From assembly GCA_030655075.1 (NCBI GenBank), contig JAURWE010000058.1:124001-188000 (forward strand): 64,000 nt of DNA, in the 5' to 3' direction. The notes below the pieces were generated by a model, which did no database searches, was not told where the DNA came from, and saw only the letters and a program-made list of their open reading frames with translations. Positions 28,098-38,718 of this stretch are shown here, one piece after another. This DNA comes from Pararhizobium sp. (GTDB lineage: Bacteria > Pseudomonadota > Alphaproteobacteria > Rhizobiales > Rhizobiaceae). How positions within the stretch are numbered: position 1 is the stretch's first letter; the number at the start of each line of letters is the position of its first letter. Both the position numbers and the translations under genes were made by a program.

Positions 28098-31000
28098 TTA
28101 GATCTCGATCCCATCTGCCAGCACATCGATCGTCTTGCCGTTGACCGAAACCACGGTACCCTCGCCATGCCCGGTCACGGAGATGGCAAAGCTGCGGCCA
28201 TCATGTTTGAGGGTCGCCGAGAACCCGGGCCAATGCGGCGGCACGACGGGGCGGACGATCAGACGGTTGCCGCGCTGGGTAATGCCGAGGATGCCCTCGA
28301 CGGCGACGCGGTAGAGCCATCCAGCCGATCCCGTGTACCAGGTCCAGCCACCGCGCCCTGCCAATTCTCCGGCGCCGTAGACGTCAGCCGCCACCACATA
28401 GGGCTCGACGCGATAGCGCTCGGCGCTGTCGCGGTCATAAGCATGGGTTATCGGGTTGAGCATCTGCCAGCAATGCCAGGCCTCCTGCGCCCGTCCCTGC
28501 TGCGCAAGCGCCAGCACGGCCCATGTGGCGGCGTGGGTGTATTGCCCGCCATTCTCGCGCACGCCGGGAGGATAGGCCTTGATGTAGCCGGGGTCCTGTG
28601 CCGTCTCAGACAGAGGCGGCGTGAACAGCCGGATCACCCGGTTGTCGTTGTCGACCAGCTCCGTCATGACAGCATCCATGGCCTGACGGCTTCTGGCTGC
28701 GTCACCCTGACCCGAAATCACGCTCCAGGACTGGGCGATGGAATCGATCCGGCATTCGTTGCTGGATTTGGACCCCAGCGGCTCGCCATCGTCAAAATAA
28801 CCGCGGCGATAGTAGTCGCCATCCCAGCCCGCCGTTTCCAGCGCCTCGCGCAAACGCACCAGATGTGCCTGCCACGCCTTGACCCGGGCGCTGTCGCCAC
28901 GCGCCTCGGCAATAGCGATGAAGCTGTCGAGCGTACCTGCCAGGAACCAGCCGAGCCATGTGCTGGTGCCCCTGCCGTCGATACCGACACGGTTCATCCC
29001 GTCATTCCAGTCGCCGCCCAGAATGAGCGGCAAACCGTTTTCGCCCGTGCGCGCAATGGCGAGATCCAGTGCTACGGCACTGTGCTCATAGAGCGTCGCC
29101 TTGCGCTCGGAAATCTCCGGCTGGAAGAATGAATCGTGCTGACCCTCAGCCAGCGCAGGCCCTTCGATGAAGGCAATACTTTCATCCAACAAATCCGTCG
29201 TGCCTGTTGTCGCACAATAGGTTTCAACGGCATGGGCCAACCAGACAACATCATCTGAAATCAACGTGCGGACACCCGCGCCGTTCTGCGGCAGCCACCA
29301 ATGGAGAACATCACCTTCCGCAAACTGCCGCGAGGCCGCGTTGATGATCTGCGCCCGGGCGAGCTCTGGCCGATGCAGGATGAAAGCCAGCGTATCCTGC
29401 AGCTGGTCGCGGAACCCATAGGCGCCGCTGGCCTGATAGAAGGCCGAGCGCGCCAGGATACGGCATCCAAGGCTTTGATAGGGAAGCCAGCTGTTGACCA
29501 TGAAATTGAAGCCGCGGTCCGGTGTATCGATGTGAAGCGTACCGGTAAAACCGTCCCAGAACGACGTCGTCGCCGACAGCAACGCGGTGACATCCGTGGC
29601 AGCGGTTCCGGCAATCAGCGCCCGCGTTTTTTCCATGCTCTCCGTGTCGCCAAGCCGGAAAATCACCTCGCGCACGTCACCCGGCTGTAGCACGAGATCA
29701 ATCGCCAGCGCAGAACAAGGATCACCATCGGGCTCGATCGCGCCCGAAAGCTCGGCGCCTGTCCGAACAGCAAGAGGTGCATGCACCGAACCGCCACGGC
29801 CGATGAATTCACGGCGGCTCGCCGTAAACGAAGCGGGCTTCTCGCTGGCGGCGAAAAACGCCGAGCGGCCCGAATAGTCGATGCTGTAGGGATTGGACGA
29901 CAGAAGGGCACCGCTCTCCTCGTCCTGCGTCACCATGATGAAGGGACCGGTCTTGGCCGTGTTGTTGCCAAGCACCCATTCGACGTAGCCATAGACCCGA
30001 AGCCGGCGCTCCTGCGTGCTGATATTGCGCAACCGCAGCCGCGTATATTTGACCGGCCGTTCCCGGTCGACCGTCTGCAGCGCTTCGATGGCAAGGCCAT
30101 TCTGGTCGCTGGAGAAGCGCGAATAACCAAGCCCGTGACGCGCCTCGAACAGAGCCGATGTATTGCGAGAAAGTGCTGCGAAAGGCGTCGACACCGCACC
30201 GGTCTCTTGATCCCGGATGAAAATCGCTTCGCCTGGACGATTGATGACGGGATCGTTCGTCCATGGCGTCAGCTGATAGTCGCGCGAGTTCCGGCTCCAG
30301 GTGAAGCTTGCACCTTCAGCGGCCGTGTGAAAGCCGAAGTTCTCGTTAGAGATGACATTGATCCACGGCTGAGGCGTAGCCTCTCCACCACGCAAACGGA
30401 TAACATATTCCTGGCCCTCGTTGGCAAACCCGCCAAACCCGTTCCAGAATTCGAGCCCGTCTCCTGAGACATGGGCCGCTTGTGCCTCACTGTTGGTGAT
30501 GGCGGCCGGGGTATCGCTGACGATTTCCGGTGTCGCGTCGCCTCCGCGCGGGGCAGCATAGAGTGATACCGCACGAACGATCTGATCGGTGATTTTGCCA
30601 TTGCGCGCATGGAAGACGGCGCGCGAGGCCGCCATCAGCGATGCCCACGTTCCAGCTTCCATGATGTCGCGGCGAACCGCGAAAATATGCTGGCGCGGAC
30701 CATCGATCTGCCCGCCGCGCAGACGCAGGTTCTCGCACATGGCATCCAGCGTGTGCTGCATATCCTGCGCATAGGAGGAGGCGCGCTCGTTGACGATGAC
30801 AAGATCGGCCGTGAGGCCCCGCGCGCGCAGATATTCCTGGGCGCGAAGGGCCTCGCGCGCAATGCCCAGATCGACGTCGTCGTTGATGCGCAGGGTGAAG
30901 ATCGGGAAATCGCCAGAAATCGCCAGCGGCCAAAGGGTGGATTGCGATGCAAGCCCGGCTCGCACGGCGGTCGAATCGGCGCGCAGGTGCATGTCGGGAT

Positions 31001-34000
31001 AGACCAGATACCGACCGAGCATCTGGAAGCTTGCCGCTTCCTGCGACGTCACGCCGACATGGCGCATCTGCACCTGGCTGCGCGTCCAGGCATGGATAAG
31101 CTCATGGTTGAAACTGTCCGGGTGGCGATAGCGATCGATTGCCTTGTCGATCTCTTCGCGGTTCGGTGCGGCAATGGTCCAGAAGATCACGCTGACCTTC
31201 TTGCCGGCCGGCACGCGCACGACGCGCCTCAGGCACATGATCGGGTCGAGAGTGAAACCATCGGTGCCTGAAAGAACCGCACCCGGATCGAATGCAGCCG
31301 CTTCGGCAAGCGTACGGCCAACGCCCAGAAAACGGCGGCGGTCCGTTTCGATCTCGGTCGTGCGGTCCGGGCCTGCATTGTCGACGATCAGATGCGCCAC
31401 GCACATGTCGGGATCGCTTGGGCTGCGCTTGTTACGCTCGGCCCGGATGACATCGCCACGCTTGCCGATTTCGGTGCGGATGAACATTTTCGAGAACATG
31501 GGATGGGCGCTGTCGGCGTCATCCATGGAAATCACCGGCTCGCTATAGGACGTGACCTCGATGAAGCGGTCCTCGGACCCGGTGTTGATCAGGGTGATCC
31601 GCCGGCCTTCGGCATCATGCTCGGTGGCGACGATGCATTCGACTTCGCTCATCAGGTCGCCGACGACCTTGATGAACTCCGCCTTGTCATCGCCGAACTG
31701 CGCGCGGGTCTTTTCACCCGGCGCCCGGCGCGGCTCGGCCGTTGCCGACCACCATTCACCGCTCGTCGTATCGCGAAGGAAGATAAACGTGCCCCAGCGA
31801 TCCTCGCTCGCATCCGGCTTCCAGCGCGTGACGCTCTGACCGTTCCAGCGGGAGTAACCGGCGCCGGTTGCCGTCAGCATCACGGAATAGTGGCCGTTCG
31901 ACAGGAACACCGTCTCACGATCCTTGGTCAAAGGATCCGCGATCGTGCGAACCTCGGGGCGCAGAAGGTCTGCCTGACCCTTGTTGAGGGATTCCGGCTC
32001 GCGTTTCGCATTGATGACAGGAATATCGCGCGGCGCTTTTTCCTGCAGGAGCAGTTCGGCCGCCTCGATGACGGGATCGGCGTGGAACCGTTCGCGCAAC
32101 CTGCCCTGGAACACCACGTTGGCGACCGCAGCGATCGACATGCCGTGGTGATGGGCCATGTAGTTGCGCACGATGGCGTAGGTCTGGTTCTCCGGAACGC
32201 GGGTCGGCGTGAAATCGACTGCATCGTGAAAGCCGTAGACGCCGAGCGCGCCCAGCGCCCGCAGGCGCTCGAGATTGGCAAGCGCCGCCTTTGGATCATA
32301 CATGCTGGCCAGCAGCGAGGCATAGGGCGCGATCACGGCATTCTGGCCGAGGCCACGCTTTAGGCCCAACGTCGGAACGCCGAAATTCGTATACTGATAG
32401 GTCAGCTCATGATCGCGCGCATTGAAGGCGGCTTCAGAGATACCCCAAGGCGTGCCCAGACGGCGGCCGTGGTTGATCTGTTCCTTGACGATCAGATTGT
32501 TGGTCTGGTTGAGAATGCCCCCCTGCCGCTCCTGCATGACCAGCGGCGGCATGAGATATTCGAACATCGAGCCCGACCAGGAAATCAAGGCACCCCGGGC
32601 GCCGATCGGCACGATCGGCCGTCCGAGTTTGTACCAGTGCTCCGTCGGCAGGTCGCCCTTGGCGATCGCAAACAGGCTGGTCAGCCGCGCTTCCGAGGCC
32701 AGAAGGTCATAGCACGACTCGTCGAGTTCGCCCGAATTGACCCGGAATCCGATCGACAGCAGCCGCCGCTCCGAGCGGAAAAGGAACGAGAAATCCATCG
32801 AGAAGGCGAGATCGCGCGAACGGTCGCGCAACACGACAAGGCGCTTGCGCAAGGCCTCGATCGCACCGAGATCGAAAACGCTGTCGGAAATATGCGCCTC
32901 GCAGGTGGCAACCAGCGCCGACGCCCATTTGGTGACCTCGCCGCTTTCCGGCGTCTTGACCTCGTGGTCGAGATTGACCGTCAGCTTGTGCATGTCGCGC
33001 GCCAGAACTGAGAGGTTGATGACACGGATGGAGGCAAATTCGTGCTCGCGCTTTACCGCCTGCAAGGCATTGTGGAAGCCAATGATCCGCTCTTCGATCA
33101 GACGGCGGAGTGGTCGCACGGTCTTGCGATCGTCAGGCAGCGCACCCAGCACTTCAGACAGGATGGCGGCAACATCGCCAATGCCGTCGAGGCTGCCCTG
33201 AACATGGGCGGACGGCGCTTCTGCCCATTCGCGGCACATCGAGGAGACGGCAATCAGGTGTCCGGCAAGGTTGCCGCTGTCGACCGCCGAGACGTAACGC
33301 GGCTCCATCAGTTCCAGCGTATCGGTCTTGTACCAGTTATAGAGATGACCGCGATATTTTGGCATCTTGTCGATCGTCGAGATCGTCTGTTCCAGCCGGG
33401 CAATGGTTTCCTCGAAACCGATCCAGCCGAAATCGCGCGCCGATATGACTGACAGCAGATAGACGCCGATATTGGTGGGCGAGGTACGCTCTGCCAGAAC
33501 AGGGTTGGGGATTTCCTGGAAATTGTCCGGCGGCAGGAAATTCTGCTCGGCGGTCACGAAGGCTTCGAAATAGCGCCAGGTGCGCCGGGCGATCTTGCGC
33601 AGCTCGACCACGACGCGCTCGGGAACCACGAGCTGGTCTTCCGTCTCCGCGGTCTGGCTGACGAACCAGGCGATGCCAGGCGACAGCGCCCAGACGAGCG
33701 CGAACGGCACGCCGATGAACGGCAGGCCGGTGTTCGAGATTGCCGCCAGCGCCAGCGAGAGGATCGCCAGAACCGGCGCGATCCACATTGACTTGTAATA
33801 GGACCAGATATCGCCCTTGGCAGAGCTATGGGCCTGCGCCGCCGTGCGCCATTCAAGCATCAGCTTGCGGCTGACGAGAAGGCGGTAAAGCGAGCGGACG
33901 ACGGCGTCGGCCATCATCGCGGCGGAATGCGCGATGAAGACGATGCGAAGCGCAACCTGCGCGTTCGATGAGCGGATCTCCGAGATGACCGCATGGAAAT

Positions 34001-36674
34001 GCGCGCGGGCAACAATGTCGTTGCGGCGGGGCATGATGCCGGAGATCAGTGACAGCGTCGGTGCGACGAACAGGCTGAAGATGAGGACGACCTGCCAGAT
34101 CAGCGCCTGGCGCGGTTCCATGTAATACCAGCCCATGACGGAGGCGACCAGCCAGGCCGACGGGATGATCGAGCGCCGCAGATTGTCGTACATCTTCCAG
34201 CGGCCGATCATCGACACGCCGTTCGACGGGTCGATCATATAGGGGAGCAGCTGCCAGTCGCCGCGCGCCCAGCGATGCTGGCGCGACATTTCCACCTCAT
34301 AGCGAACCGGAAAGTCCTCGACCAGCTCGACATCGGTCACCAGCGCACACCGCGCCAAGGATCCCTCGAGCAGATCGTGGCTGAGAACGGAATTTTCCGA
34401 GATACGTCCCTTGAGCGCGGCCTCGAACGCATCGACGTGGTAAAGACCCTTGCCCGTAAACGTACCCTCGCCGACGATATCCTGATAGACATCGGAGACG
34501 GTAAAGACGTAAGGGTCGATGCCGCGATTGGCCGAGAAGATCCGCTGGAAGGCCGAGGCCTCGCTGCCGGTGGTGAGCGACGGTGTCACGCGCGGCTGCA
34601 GGATGCCGTAGCCTGCTGTCACTTTCTGGCTGACCGGATCGACAACGGGGCGATTGATCGGATGATGCATCTTGCCGACGAGCTTGGTAACGGCATCGCG
34701 CATCAGCCGCGTATCGGCATCCAGCGTCATCACATATTGAATGCCCTCAGGCACGGCATTGGCGCCCGAGAGATAGCTGGTGTCTCTGTCTCCGCGCAGC
34801 AGCATGTTGAGTTCATGCAGCTTGCCGCGCTTGCGCTCCCAGCCCATCCAGACACCTTCAGCCTCATTGAAGAGGCGGCGGCGGTGCAACAGGAAGAAGC
34901 GGTCCCGGCCATCATGATCGTAGCGGCCGTTCAGCGTCTGGATTTCGCGCTTGGCATATTCCAGAACATCGAGATCGGCAGCCGTTTCCTCGACGGGCGA
35001 ATCGACCCAGTCGCTCAACAGGGCGAAGGACACCTCGCCCCTTGGATTGGCGAGATAGTGGACCTCAATATTGCGCACCAGTTCATCGACATGGTCGCGC
35101 TTGGAAATCAGGCAAGGCACGACGACGAGCGTCCCGGCTTCCTTTGGAACACCCTCGGCAAACTCGTACCCGACGAGACGCGACGGCGTCACGAAGAAGG
35201 TCACCAGCGTGTTGAACAGGCCCATTGCCGCTTCCGATGCCGGAACGGCAAACAGGACCAGCATGATAATCTTGGCGCCCGTCGGGATATCCATCGGCGC
35301 AACGAAAACAAGAACGGCGACCATGGCCAGAATGGTGAGCACGACATTCGGCCCGGCAATCGACAGCCAATCCAGGCGGCGGAGAAGCCGAACGACACTC
35401 TGGACGAAAGTGGGACGATAGCCGATCGTTCGTTCCAGAAGCCGACGCCGCTTTCCAACCAGCAGCGCGCCAACATTCGAGATCGACGGATCGTCGGATA
35501 CGGGCGCCTGCCCCTGCTCGTGCGTTAGCCGCAATGCGGTGTTGGTAACGTCGATTTCCGAATTTCCGGACCGCCGCGCCAGACGCTCGATAGAGCCGCG
35601 ATACTTATTGCGCGACCCGAAGTCGAGATCAGCGTAGTCGGACCCGGCTCTCAGCGCCATGTCGACCTTGCTGACGCTTTCGAACCAGACGGCCCAATCC
35701 GTATCGTCGATTTCACGCAGGCTGCGAATGATGTTGCTCATCGTGGCGTTGCCCGACGATAGGCGATTGTGCTCGGCAACCAGCGCCTCCTCGACGTCGG
35801 TGCCGCGTTTTTCCAGCCGGCCTTCGAGCCAGTTGATGACAACGCCTGACGTTTGGGAGCCGTCCCGCAGACGGTACAGCAGCTGCGCCACAAATGTATT
35901 GTCGTCGGCCAGTGGCTCCATGCCGGCCAGTGCCTTCAGACAATCTTCGGGATCATTGAGGCGGATCATCTGGTCGGCGACATCATTGGCCTTGCGGCGC
36001 ATCGTCCGGGCTCGCTCGACACGGATGCTGATGCGGCGCAGGTTTTCGATCAGAATGAAGCGCAGCAGCGACGGCAGCGCCCACAACTCACCAATGCGGA
36101 AGGTTTCGTGCTCCTGAAAACCCTGCACCATCTCGGTCAGGCTTTCGCTCGAAACAGTGCTGTGTGTATGGGCCACATAAAGCCAGGCCAGCGCCATCGC
36201 CCGGGGGATCGAAACACTTCCGACCTCGACCGTGGGCAGCTGCCGATAGAATTTGCGCGGGAAATCGCGGCGCACTTCCTGGATGGATTCCTCGACCAGA
36301 TAATGATTGTCGAGCAGCCATTCGGCGGCGGGTGTAATTGTGGAACCAGCCTCGACGTCGGCAGCGGTTATCTTGTAGACGCGAAAAATCTCGGTTTCAT
36401 TCTCGCGATGCCGGGGCCGGAACTCGAAGGGGAAAAAGCCCGGCAGCGGCGGCACGCCATTTTGCGCCAGCGTAGCGCCTGCGGCCCGAAGCTCCTCCAT
36501 CGTGAAATAGGTTGCACGGATGGAATCGTTATAGTCGATCTGCTTGAGTTCGACCTCACGGGCGGCGGATTGCGGCGTGTTGTGTAAAGGCATAGGTGCG
36601 GGTTCTGGATCCGGGCTGTGTTGATGGGACCGGCTCTGATCTGCCGGAAAGGGCTGTGTCTCTGAAATCGTCAT
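28098..36674 (-). CDS. ndvB: Cyclic beta-1,2-glucan synthase (NdvB/ChvB)
   Basis: This 2858-aa inner-membrane enzyme starts, elongates and cyclises beta-1,2-glucan from UDP-glucose, and is full length compared with the roughly 2830-aa known NdvB/ChvB. Membrane segments lie near residues 435-495, 835-880 and 958-1010. The GT84 glycosyltransferase part lies between the first two, with the DAD motif in VMTLDADTRLM (about 646) and RQHRWARGDWQ (about 796). The C-terminal third is the GH94 phosphorylase-like, chain-length-controlling domain, with GGDWNDGMN near residue 2551 carrying its catalytic Asp. GGAG lies 7 nt upstream of the ATG at 36674. Confidence 0.97.
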   Translation of the reverse strand: MTISETQPFPADQSRSHQHSPDPEPAPMPLHNTPQSAAREVELKQIDYNDSIRATYFTMEELRAAGATLAQNGVPPLPGFFPFEFRPRHRENETEIFRVYKITAADVEAGSTITPAAEWLLDNHYLVEESIQEVRRDFPRKFYRQLPTVEVGSVSIPRAMALAWLYVAHTHSTVSSESLTEMVQGFQEHETFRIGELWALPSLLRFILIENLRRISIRVERARTMRRKANDVADQMIRLNDPEDCLKALAGMEPLADDNTFVAQLLYRLRDGSQTSGVVINWLEGRLEKRGTDVEEALVAEHNRLSSGNATMSNIIRSLREIDDTDWAVWFESVSKVDMALRAGSDYADLDFGSRNKYRGSIERLARRSGNSEIDVTNTALRLTHEQGQAPVSDDPSISNVGALLVGKRRRLLERTIGYRPTFVQSVVRLLRRLDWLSIAGPNVVLTILAMVAVLVFVAPMDIPTGAKIIMLVLFAVPASEAAMGLFNTLVTFFVTPSRLVGYEFAEGVPKEAGTLVVVPCLISKRDHVDELVRNIEVHYLANPRGEVSFALLSDWVDSPVEETAADLDVLEYAKREIQTLNGRYDHDGRDRFFLLHRRRLFNEAEGVWMGWERKRGKLHELNMLLRGDRDTSYLSGANAVPEGIQYVMTLDADTRLMRDAVTKLVGKMHHPINRPVVDPVSQKVTAGYGILQPRVTPSLTTGSEASAFQRIFSANRGIDPYVFTVSDVYQDIVGEGTFTGKGLYHVDAFEAALKGRISENSVLSHDLLEGSLARCALVTDVELVEDFPVRYEVEMSRQHRWARGDWQLLPYMIDPSNGVSMIGRWKMYDNLRRSIIPSAWLVASVMGWYYMEPRQALIWQVVLIFSLFVAPTLSLISGIMPRRNDIVARAHFHAVISEIRSSNAQVALRIVFIAHSAAMMADAVVRSLYRLLVSRKLMLEWRTAAQAHSSAKGDIWSYYKSMWIAPVLAILSLALAAISNTGLPFIGVPFALVWALSPGIAWFVSQTAETEDQLVVPERVVVELRKIARRTWRYFEAFVTAEQNFLPPDNFQEIPNPVLAERTSPTNIGVYLLSVISARDFGWIGFEETIARLEQTISTIDKMPKYRGHLYNWYKTDTLELMEPRYVSAVDSGNLAGHLIAVSSMCREWAEAPSAHVQGSLDGIGDVAAILSEVLGALPDDRKTVRPLRRLIEERIIGFHNALQAVKREHEFASIRVINLSVLARDMHKLTVNLDHEVKTPESGEVTKWASALVATCEAHISDSVFDLGAIEALRKRLVVLRDRSRDLAFSMDFSFLFRSERRLLSIGFRVNSGELDESCYDLLASEARLTSLFAIAKGDLPTEHWYKLGRPIVPIGARGALISWSGSMFEYLMPPLVMQERQGGILNQTNNLIVKEQINHGRRLGTPWGISEAAFNARDHELTYQYTNFGVPTLGLKRGLGQNAVIAPYASLLASMYDPKAALANLERLRALGALGVYGFHDAVDFTPTRVPENQTYAIVRNYMAHHHGMSIAAVANVVFQGRLRERFHADPVIEAAELLLQEKAPRDIPVINAKREPESLNKGQADLLRPEVRTIADPLTKDRETVFLSNGHYSVMLTATGAGYSRWNGQSVTRWKPDASEDRWGTFIFLRDTTSGEWWSATAEPRRAPGEKTRAQFGDDKAEFIKVVGDLMSEVECIVATEHDAEGRRITLINTGSEDRFIEVTSYSEPVISMDDADSAHPMFSKMFIRTEIGKRGDVIRAERNKRSPSDPDMCVAHLIVDNAGPDRTTEIETDRRRFLGVGRTLAEAAAFDPGAVLSGTDGFTLDPIMCLRRVVRVPAGKKVSVIFWTIAAPNREEIDKAIDRYRHPDSFNHELIHAWTRSQVQMRHVGVTSQEAASFQMLGRYLVYPDMHLRADSTAVRAGLASQSTLWPLAISGDFPIFTLRINDDVDLGIAREALRAQEYLRARGLTADLVIVNERASSYAQDMQHTLDAMCENLRLRGGQIDGPRQHIFAVRRDIMEAGTWASLMAASRAVFHARNGKITDQIVRAVSLYAAPRGGDATPEIVSDTPAAITNSEAQAAHVSGDGLEFWNGFGGFANEGQEYVIRLRGGEATPQPWINVISNENFGFHTAAEGASFTWSRNSRDYQLTPWTNDPVINRPGEAIFIRDQETGAVSTPFAALSRNTSALFEARHGLGYSRFSSDQNGLAIEALQTVDRERPVKYTRLRLRNISTQERRLRVYGYVEWVLGNNTAKTGPFIMVTQDEESGALLSSNPYSIDYSGRSAFFAASEKPASFTASRREFIGRGGSVHAPLAVRTGAELSGAIEPDGDPCSALAIDLVLQPGDVREVIFRLGDTESMEKTRALIAGTAATDVTALLSATTSFWDGFTGTLHIDTPDRGFNFMVNSWLPYQSLGCRILARSAFYQASGAYGFRDQLQDTLAFILHRPELARAQIINAASRQFAEGDVLHWWLPQNGAGVRTLISDDVVWLAHAVETYCATTGTTDLLDESIAFIEGPALAEGQHDSFFQPEISERKATLYEHSAVALDLAIARTGENGLPLILGGDWNDGMNRVGIDGRGTSTWLGWFLAGTLDSFIAIAEARGDSARVKAWQAHLVRLREALETAGWDGDYYRRGYFDDGEPLGSKSSNECRIDSIAQSWSVISGQGDAARSRQAMDAVMTELVDNDNRVIRLFTPPLSETAQDPGYIKAYPPGVRENGGQYTHAATWAVLALAQQGRAQEAWHCWQMLNPITHAYDRDSAERYRVEPYVVAADVYGAGELAGRGGWTWYTGSAGWLYRVAVEGILGITQRGNRLIVRPVVPPHWPGFSATLKHDGRSFAISVTGHGEGTVVSVNGKTIDVLADGIEI

Positions 36675-37038
36675 GCGCCAGCTCCGCGAAACGCGTCTGG
36701 CTGCGCTCCGGGAGTCTGCACGCGTTGATGAACGCGCTGAACTCCTTTAGCCTTTGCCCAAAGAAAATGCATCGACAATCGTATTGCAGCTGCCCGCTTC
36801 AGTCTGATTGCTGCCTGATGCACCAAAATGGCATTTTTTAGCGGTGGCACCAACTGCTTACAACCGATGACACGTACTGGTGACGAAACTGCATAAGAAA
36901 TGCCCATGCCACAGTTACCGGTTCGCGCGCGCATGCGCCGGGAGACTTGAAACATCTGGATGCTGCCTGCTGTTGGACCACAGCGGTCAACGCACGCCCG
37001 TGACCATGGTTCCAACCTTTTTTGTGCACTGCGGCAGA
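36675..37038. other. 364-nt region between ndvB and the Lrp-type gene
   Basis: No gene is supported. Its notable content is a perfect EcfG-type promoter on the minus strand at 36989-37013, listed separately. The remainder is comparatively AT-rich and would be the ndvB leader. Confidence 0.5.
36989..37013 (-). promoter_or_regulatory. Candidate EcfG/RpoE2-type promoter upstream of ndvB
   Basis: On the minus strand GGAAC (37013-37009), a 16-nt spacer and CGTT (36992-36989) match the general-stress promoter consensus exactly. The only gene downstream on this strand is ndvB, whose start is about 305 nt further on. The match and spacing equal those of the rpoH2 promoter at 1830-1854. The function is inferred from sequence only. 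Confidence 0.55.
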
Positions 37039-37491
37039 TCAGCGGTCGATGCGCGTCGACAGGATGATGGAGGACAAGGTGCGCTCGACGCCTTCGATCA
37101 TGCCCACGCGGTCAATGAGATGATCGAGTTCCGCGATCGAACTGGCGGATACGATGGCAATGAGATCGAAGCTGCCACTGACGGAATGCACGGTTCGCAC
37201 TTCTGCAATCGCTGAAAGCGCGGCCGTCACGCGCGGCAGCATCTTGGACTCGATCGTAACAAGCACATGCGCCTTGACGAGACTTGCCTCATAGTCCGGT
37301 GAAAGCCGCACGCCGTATCCGGCAATCGTGCCGTCGCGTTCCAGCTTTTCGATCCTGGACTGGACGGTGGTGCGGGATAGCCCGAGCCGCCGCGCGATAA
37401 GCGCTGTGGACAGACGCGCATCCTCGCTGAGAATGGCAAGCAACGCGCGATCCTTGTCAGTTATCGTCGAAATGTCGATATCCTCCGTCAC
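37039..37491 (-). CDS. Lrp/AsnC-family regulator, probably of lysine catabolism
   Basis: This 150-aa protein (GTG start at 37491) has the Lrp N-terminal helix-turn-helix (DKDRALLAILSEDARLS, then LIARRLGLSRTTVQSRIEKL) and the C-terminal RAM ligand-binding domain with the VRTVHSVSGSFDLIAIV core. It is divergent from the lysine dehydrogenase-like gene 101 nt away, the classic position for a local amino-acid-sensing regulator. An in-frame upstream extension to 37569 is possible but would make the protein unusually long. No clear ribosome-binding site precedes the GTG. Confidence 0.87.
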   Translation of the reverse strand: MTEDIDISTITDKDRALLAILSEDARLSTALIARRLGLSRTTVQSRIEKLERDGTIAGYGVRLSPDYEASLVKAHVLVTIESKMLPRVTAALSAIAEVRTVHSVSGSFDLIAIVSASSIAELDHLIDRVGMIEGVERTLSSIILSTRIDR

Positions 37492-37503
37492 TATGATCAA
37501 TTT
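37492..37503. promoter_or_regulatory. Candidate operator of the lysine island, site 1
   Basis: TATGATCAATTT lies directly upstream of the lrp-type start, in the divergent promoter region. The same 12-mer occurs at 39712-39723 upstream of hglS. A shared operator for one of the two local regulators is inferred. Confidence 0.4.
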
Positions 37504-37592
37504 GGGGCAGCATATCCTACAGAACGTCGCTAGGAAATGCCGAGTGTTCGCGTCATCATCGGCAAGCAATCACTTCTGCGGGGAACAAGAAC

Positions 37593-38696
37593 ATGAAAAA
37601 CATTGTCGTCATCGGTGCGGGAAAAATCGGATCGACCATTGCCTGGCTCTTGGCAAACGCCGGCGATTATTCCGTCACGGTCGCAGATCGGCTCGCCGAT
37701 CAACTGGCCCGCCTGCCGAAACATCCTGCAATCTTCTCCGCCGAAATCGATATTGCCGACAAGATGGCGATTGAAGCGCTTCTGGCCGGCAAGTTCGCGG
37801 TGCTGAGTGCGGCGCCGTTCCATCTGACGACGACCATCGCCCGCGCCGCTGCAGCAGCCGGCGTCCATTATCTCGACCTGACCGAAGACGTCGAGTCCAC
37901 CCGCCAGGTCAAGGCCATCGCGGCAGACGCTAAGACCGCCTTCATCCCGCAGTGCGGTCTGGCGCCGGGCTTCATCTCCATCGTCGCCAATGATCTGGCC
38001 AGCTGCTTCGACAGCCTTGAAAGCGTACGCATGCGCGTCGGCGCCCTGCCGCAGTATCCATCGAACGCCCTCAACTACAATCTTACCTGGAGCACCGACG
38101 GCGTCATCAACGAATATATCGAACCCTGCGAAGCCATCGTCGAAGGCGAACTGATCGAGGTGCCCGCCATGGAAGAGCGCGAGGAATTTTCGCTCGACGG
38201 CGTCACCTACGAAGCCTTCAACACATCCGGCGGCCTCGGCACGCTTTGCGAGACCCTGAAGGGCAAGGTGCGCACGCTCAACTACCGCACGATCCGTTAT
38301 CCCGGCCACGCCGCCATCATGAAGGCGCTGCTCAACGACCTCGGCCTGCGCCATCGCCGCGAGGTTCTGAAGGATATTCTCGAGAACGCCCTGCCCTCGA
38401 CCAACCAGGACGTGGTCATCGTCTTCGTCACGGTCTCCGGCCAGAAGGACGGCCGCCTGACGCAGGAGACCTATGCCAACAAGGTCTATAGCGGTGTGAT
38501 CGCCGGACGCATGCACAGCGCCATCCAGATCACCACGGCGGCCAGCATCTGCGCCGTTCTCGACATGCTCGCTCATGGCCAACTGCCTCGAACCGGCTTC
38601 ATCCGGCAGGAAGAGATCGGGCTCGACGGTTTCCTCGAAAGCCGCTTCGGCCGCTATTACGCCGATCGCAAAGGATCGATGCGGGCAGCAAGCTAA
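37593..38696 (+). CDS. Lysine 6-dehydrogenase / saccharopine dehydrogenase-family enzyme
   Basis: This 367-aa protein has an N-terminal Rossmann motif (VVIGAGKIGSTIAWLL) and a C-terminal saccharopine-dehydrogenase-like catalytic domain. The segments IPQCGLAPGFISIVANDL, FNTSGGLGTLCETLKGK and YRTIRYPGHAAIMKALL parallel the NAD-dependent lysine 6-dehydrogenases of Geobacillus and Agrobacterium, which are about this size (39-40 kDa). That enzyme oxidatively deaminates the epsilon-amino group of L-lysine to 2-aminoadipate semialdehyde, the substrate of the AmaB-type enzyme at 42640. The alternative is a saccharopine dehydrogenase, but no lysine-ketoglutarate reductase is in the window. It is divergent from an Lrp regulator and has its own terminator. 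Confidence 0.82.
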   Translation: MKNIVVIGAGKIGSTIAWLLANAGDYSVTVADRLADQLARLPKHPAIFSAEIDIADKMAIEALLAGKFAVLSAAPFHLTTTIARAAAAAGVHYLDLTEDVESTRQVKAIAADAKTAFIPQCGLAPGFISIVANDLASCFDSLESVRMRVGALPQYPSNALNYNLTWSTDGVINEYIEPCEAIVEGELIEVPAMEEREEFSLDGVTYEAFNTSGGLGTLCETLKGKVRTLNYRTIRYPGHAAIMKALLNDLGLRHRREVLKDILENALPSTNQDVVIVFVTVSGQKDGRLTQETYANKVYSGVIAGRMHSAIQITTAASICAVLDMLAHGQLPRTGFIRQEEIGLDGFLESRFGRYYADRKGSMRAAS

Positions 38697-38718
38697 AAAA
38701 GCCCGAGGGGGCGAAAGG

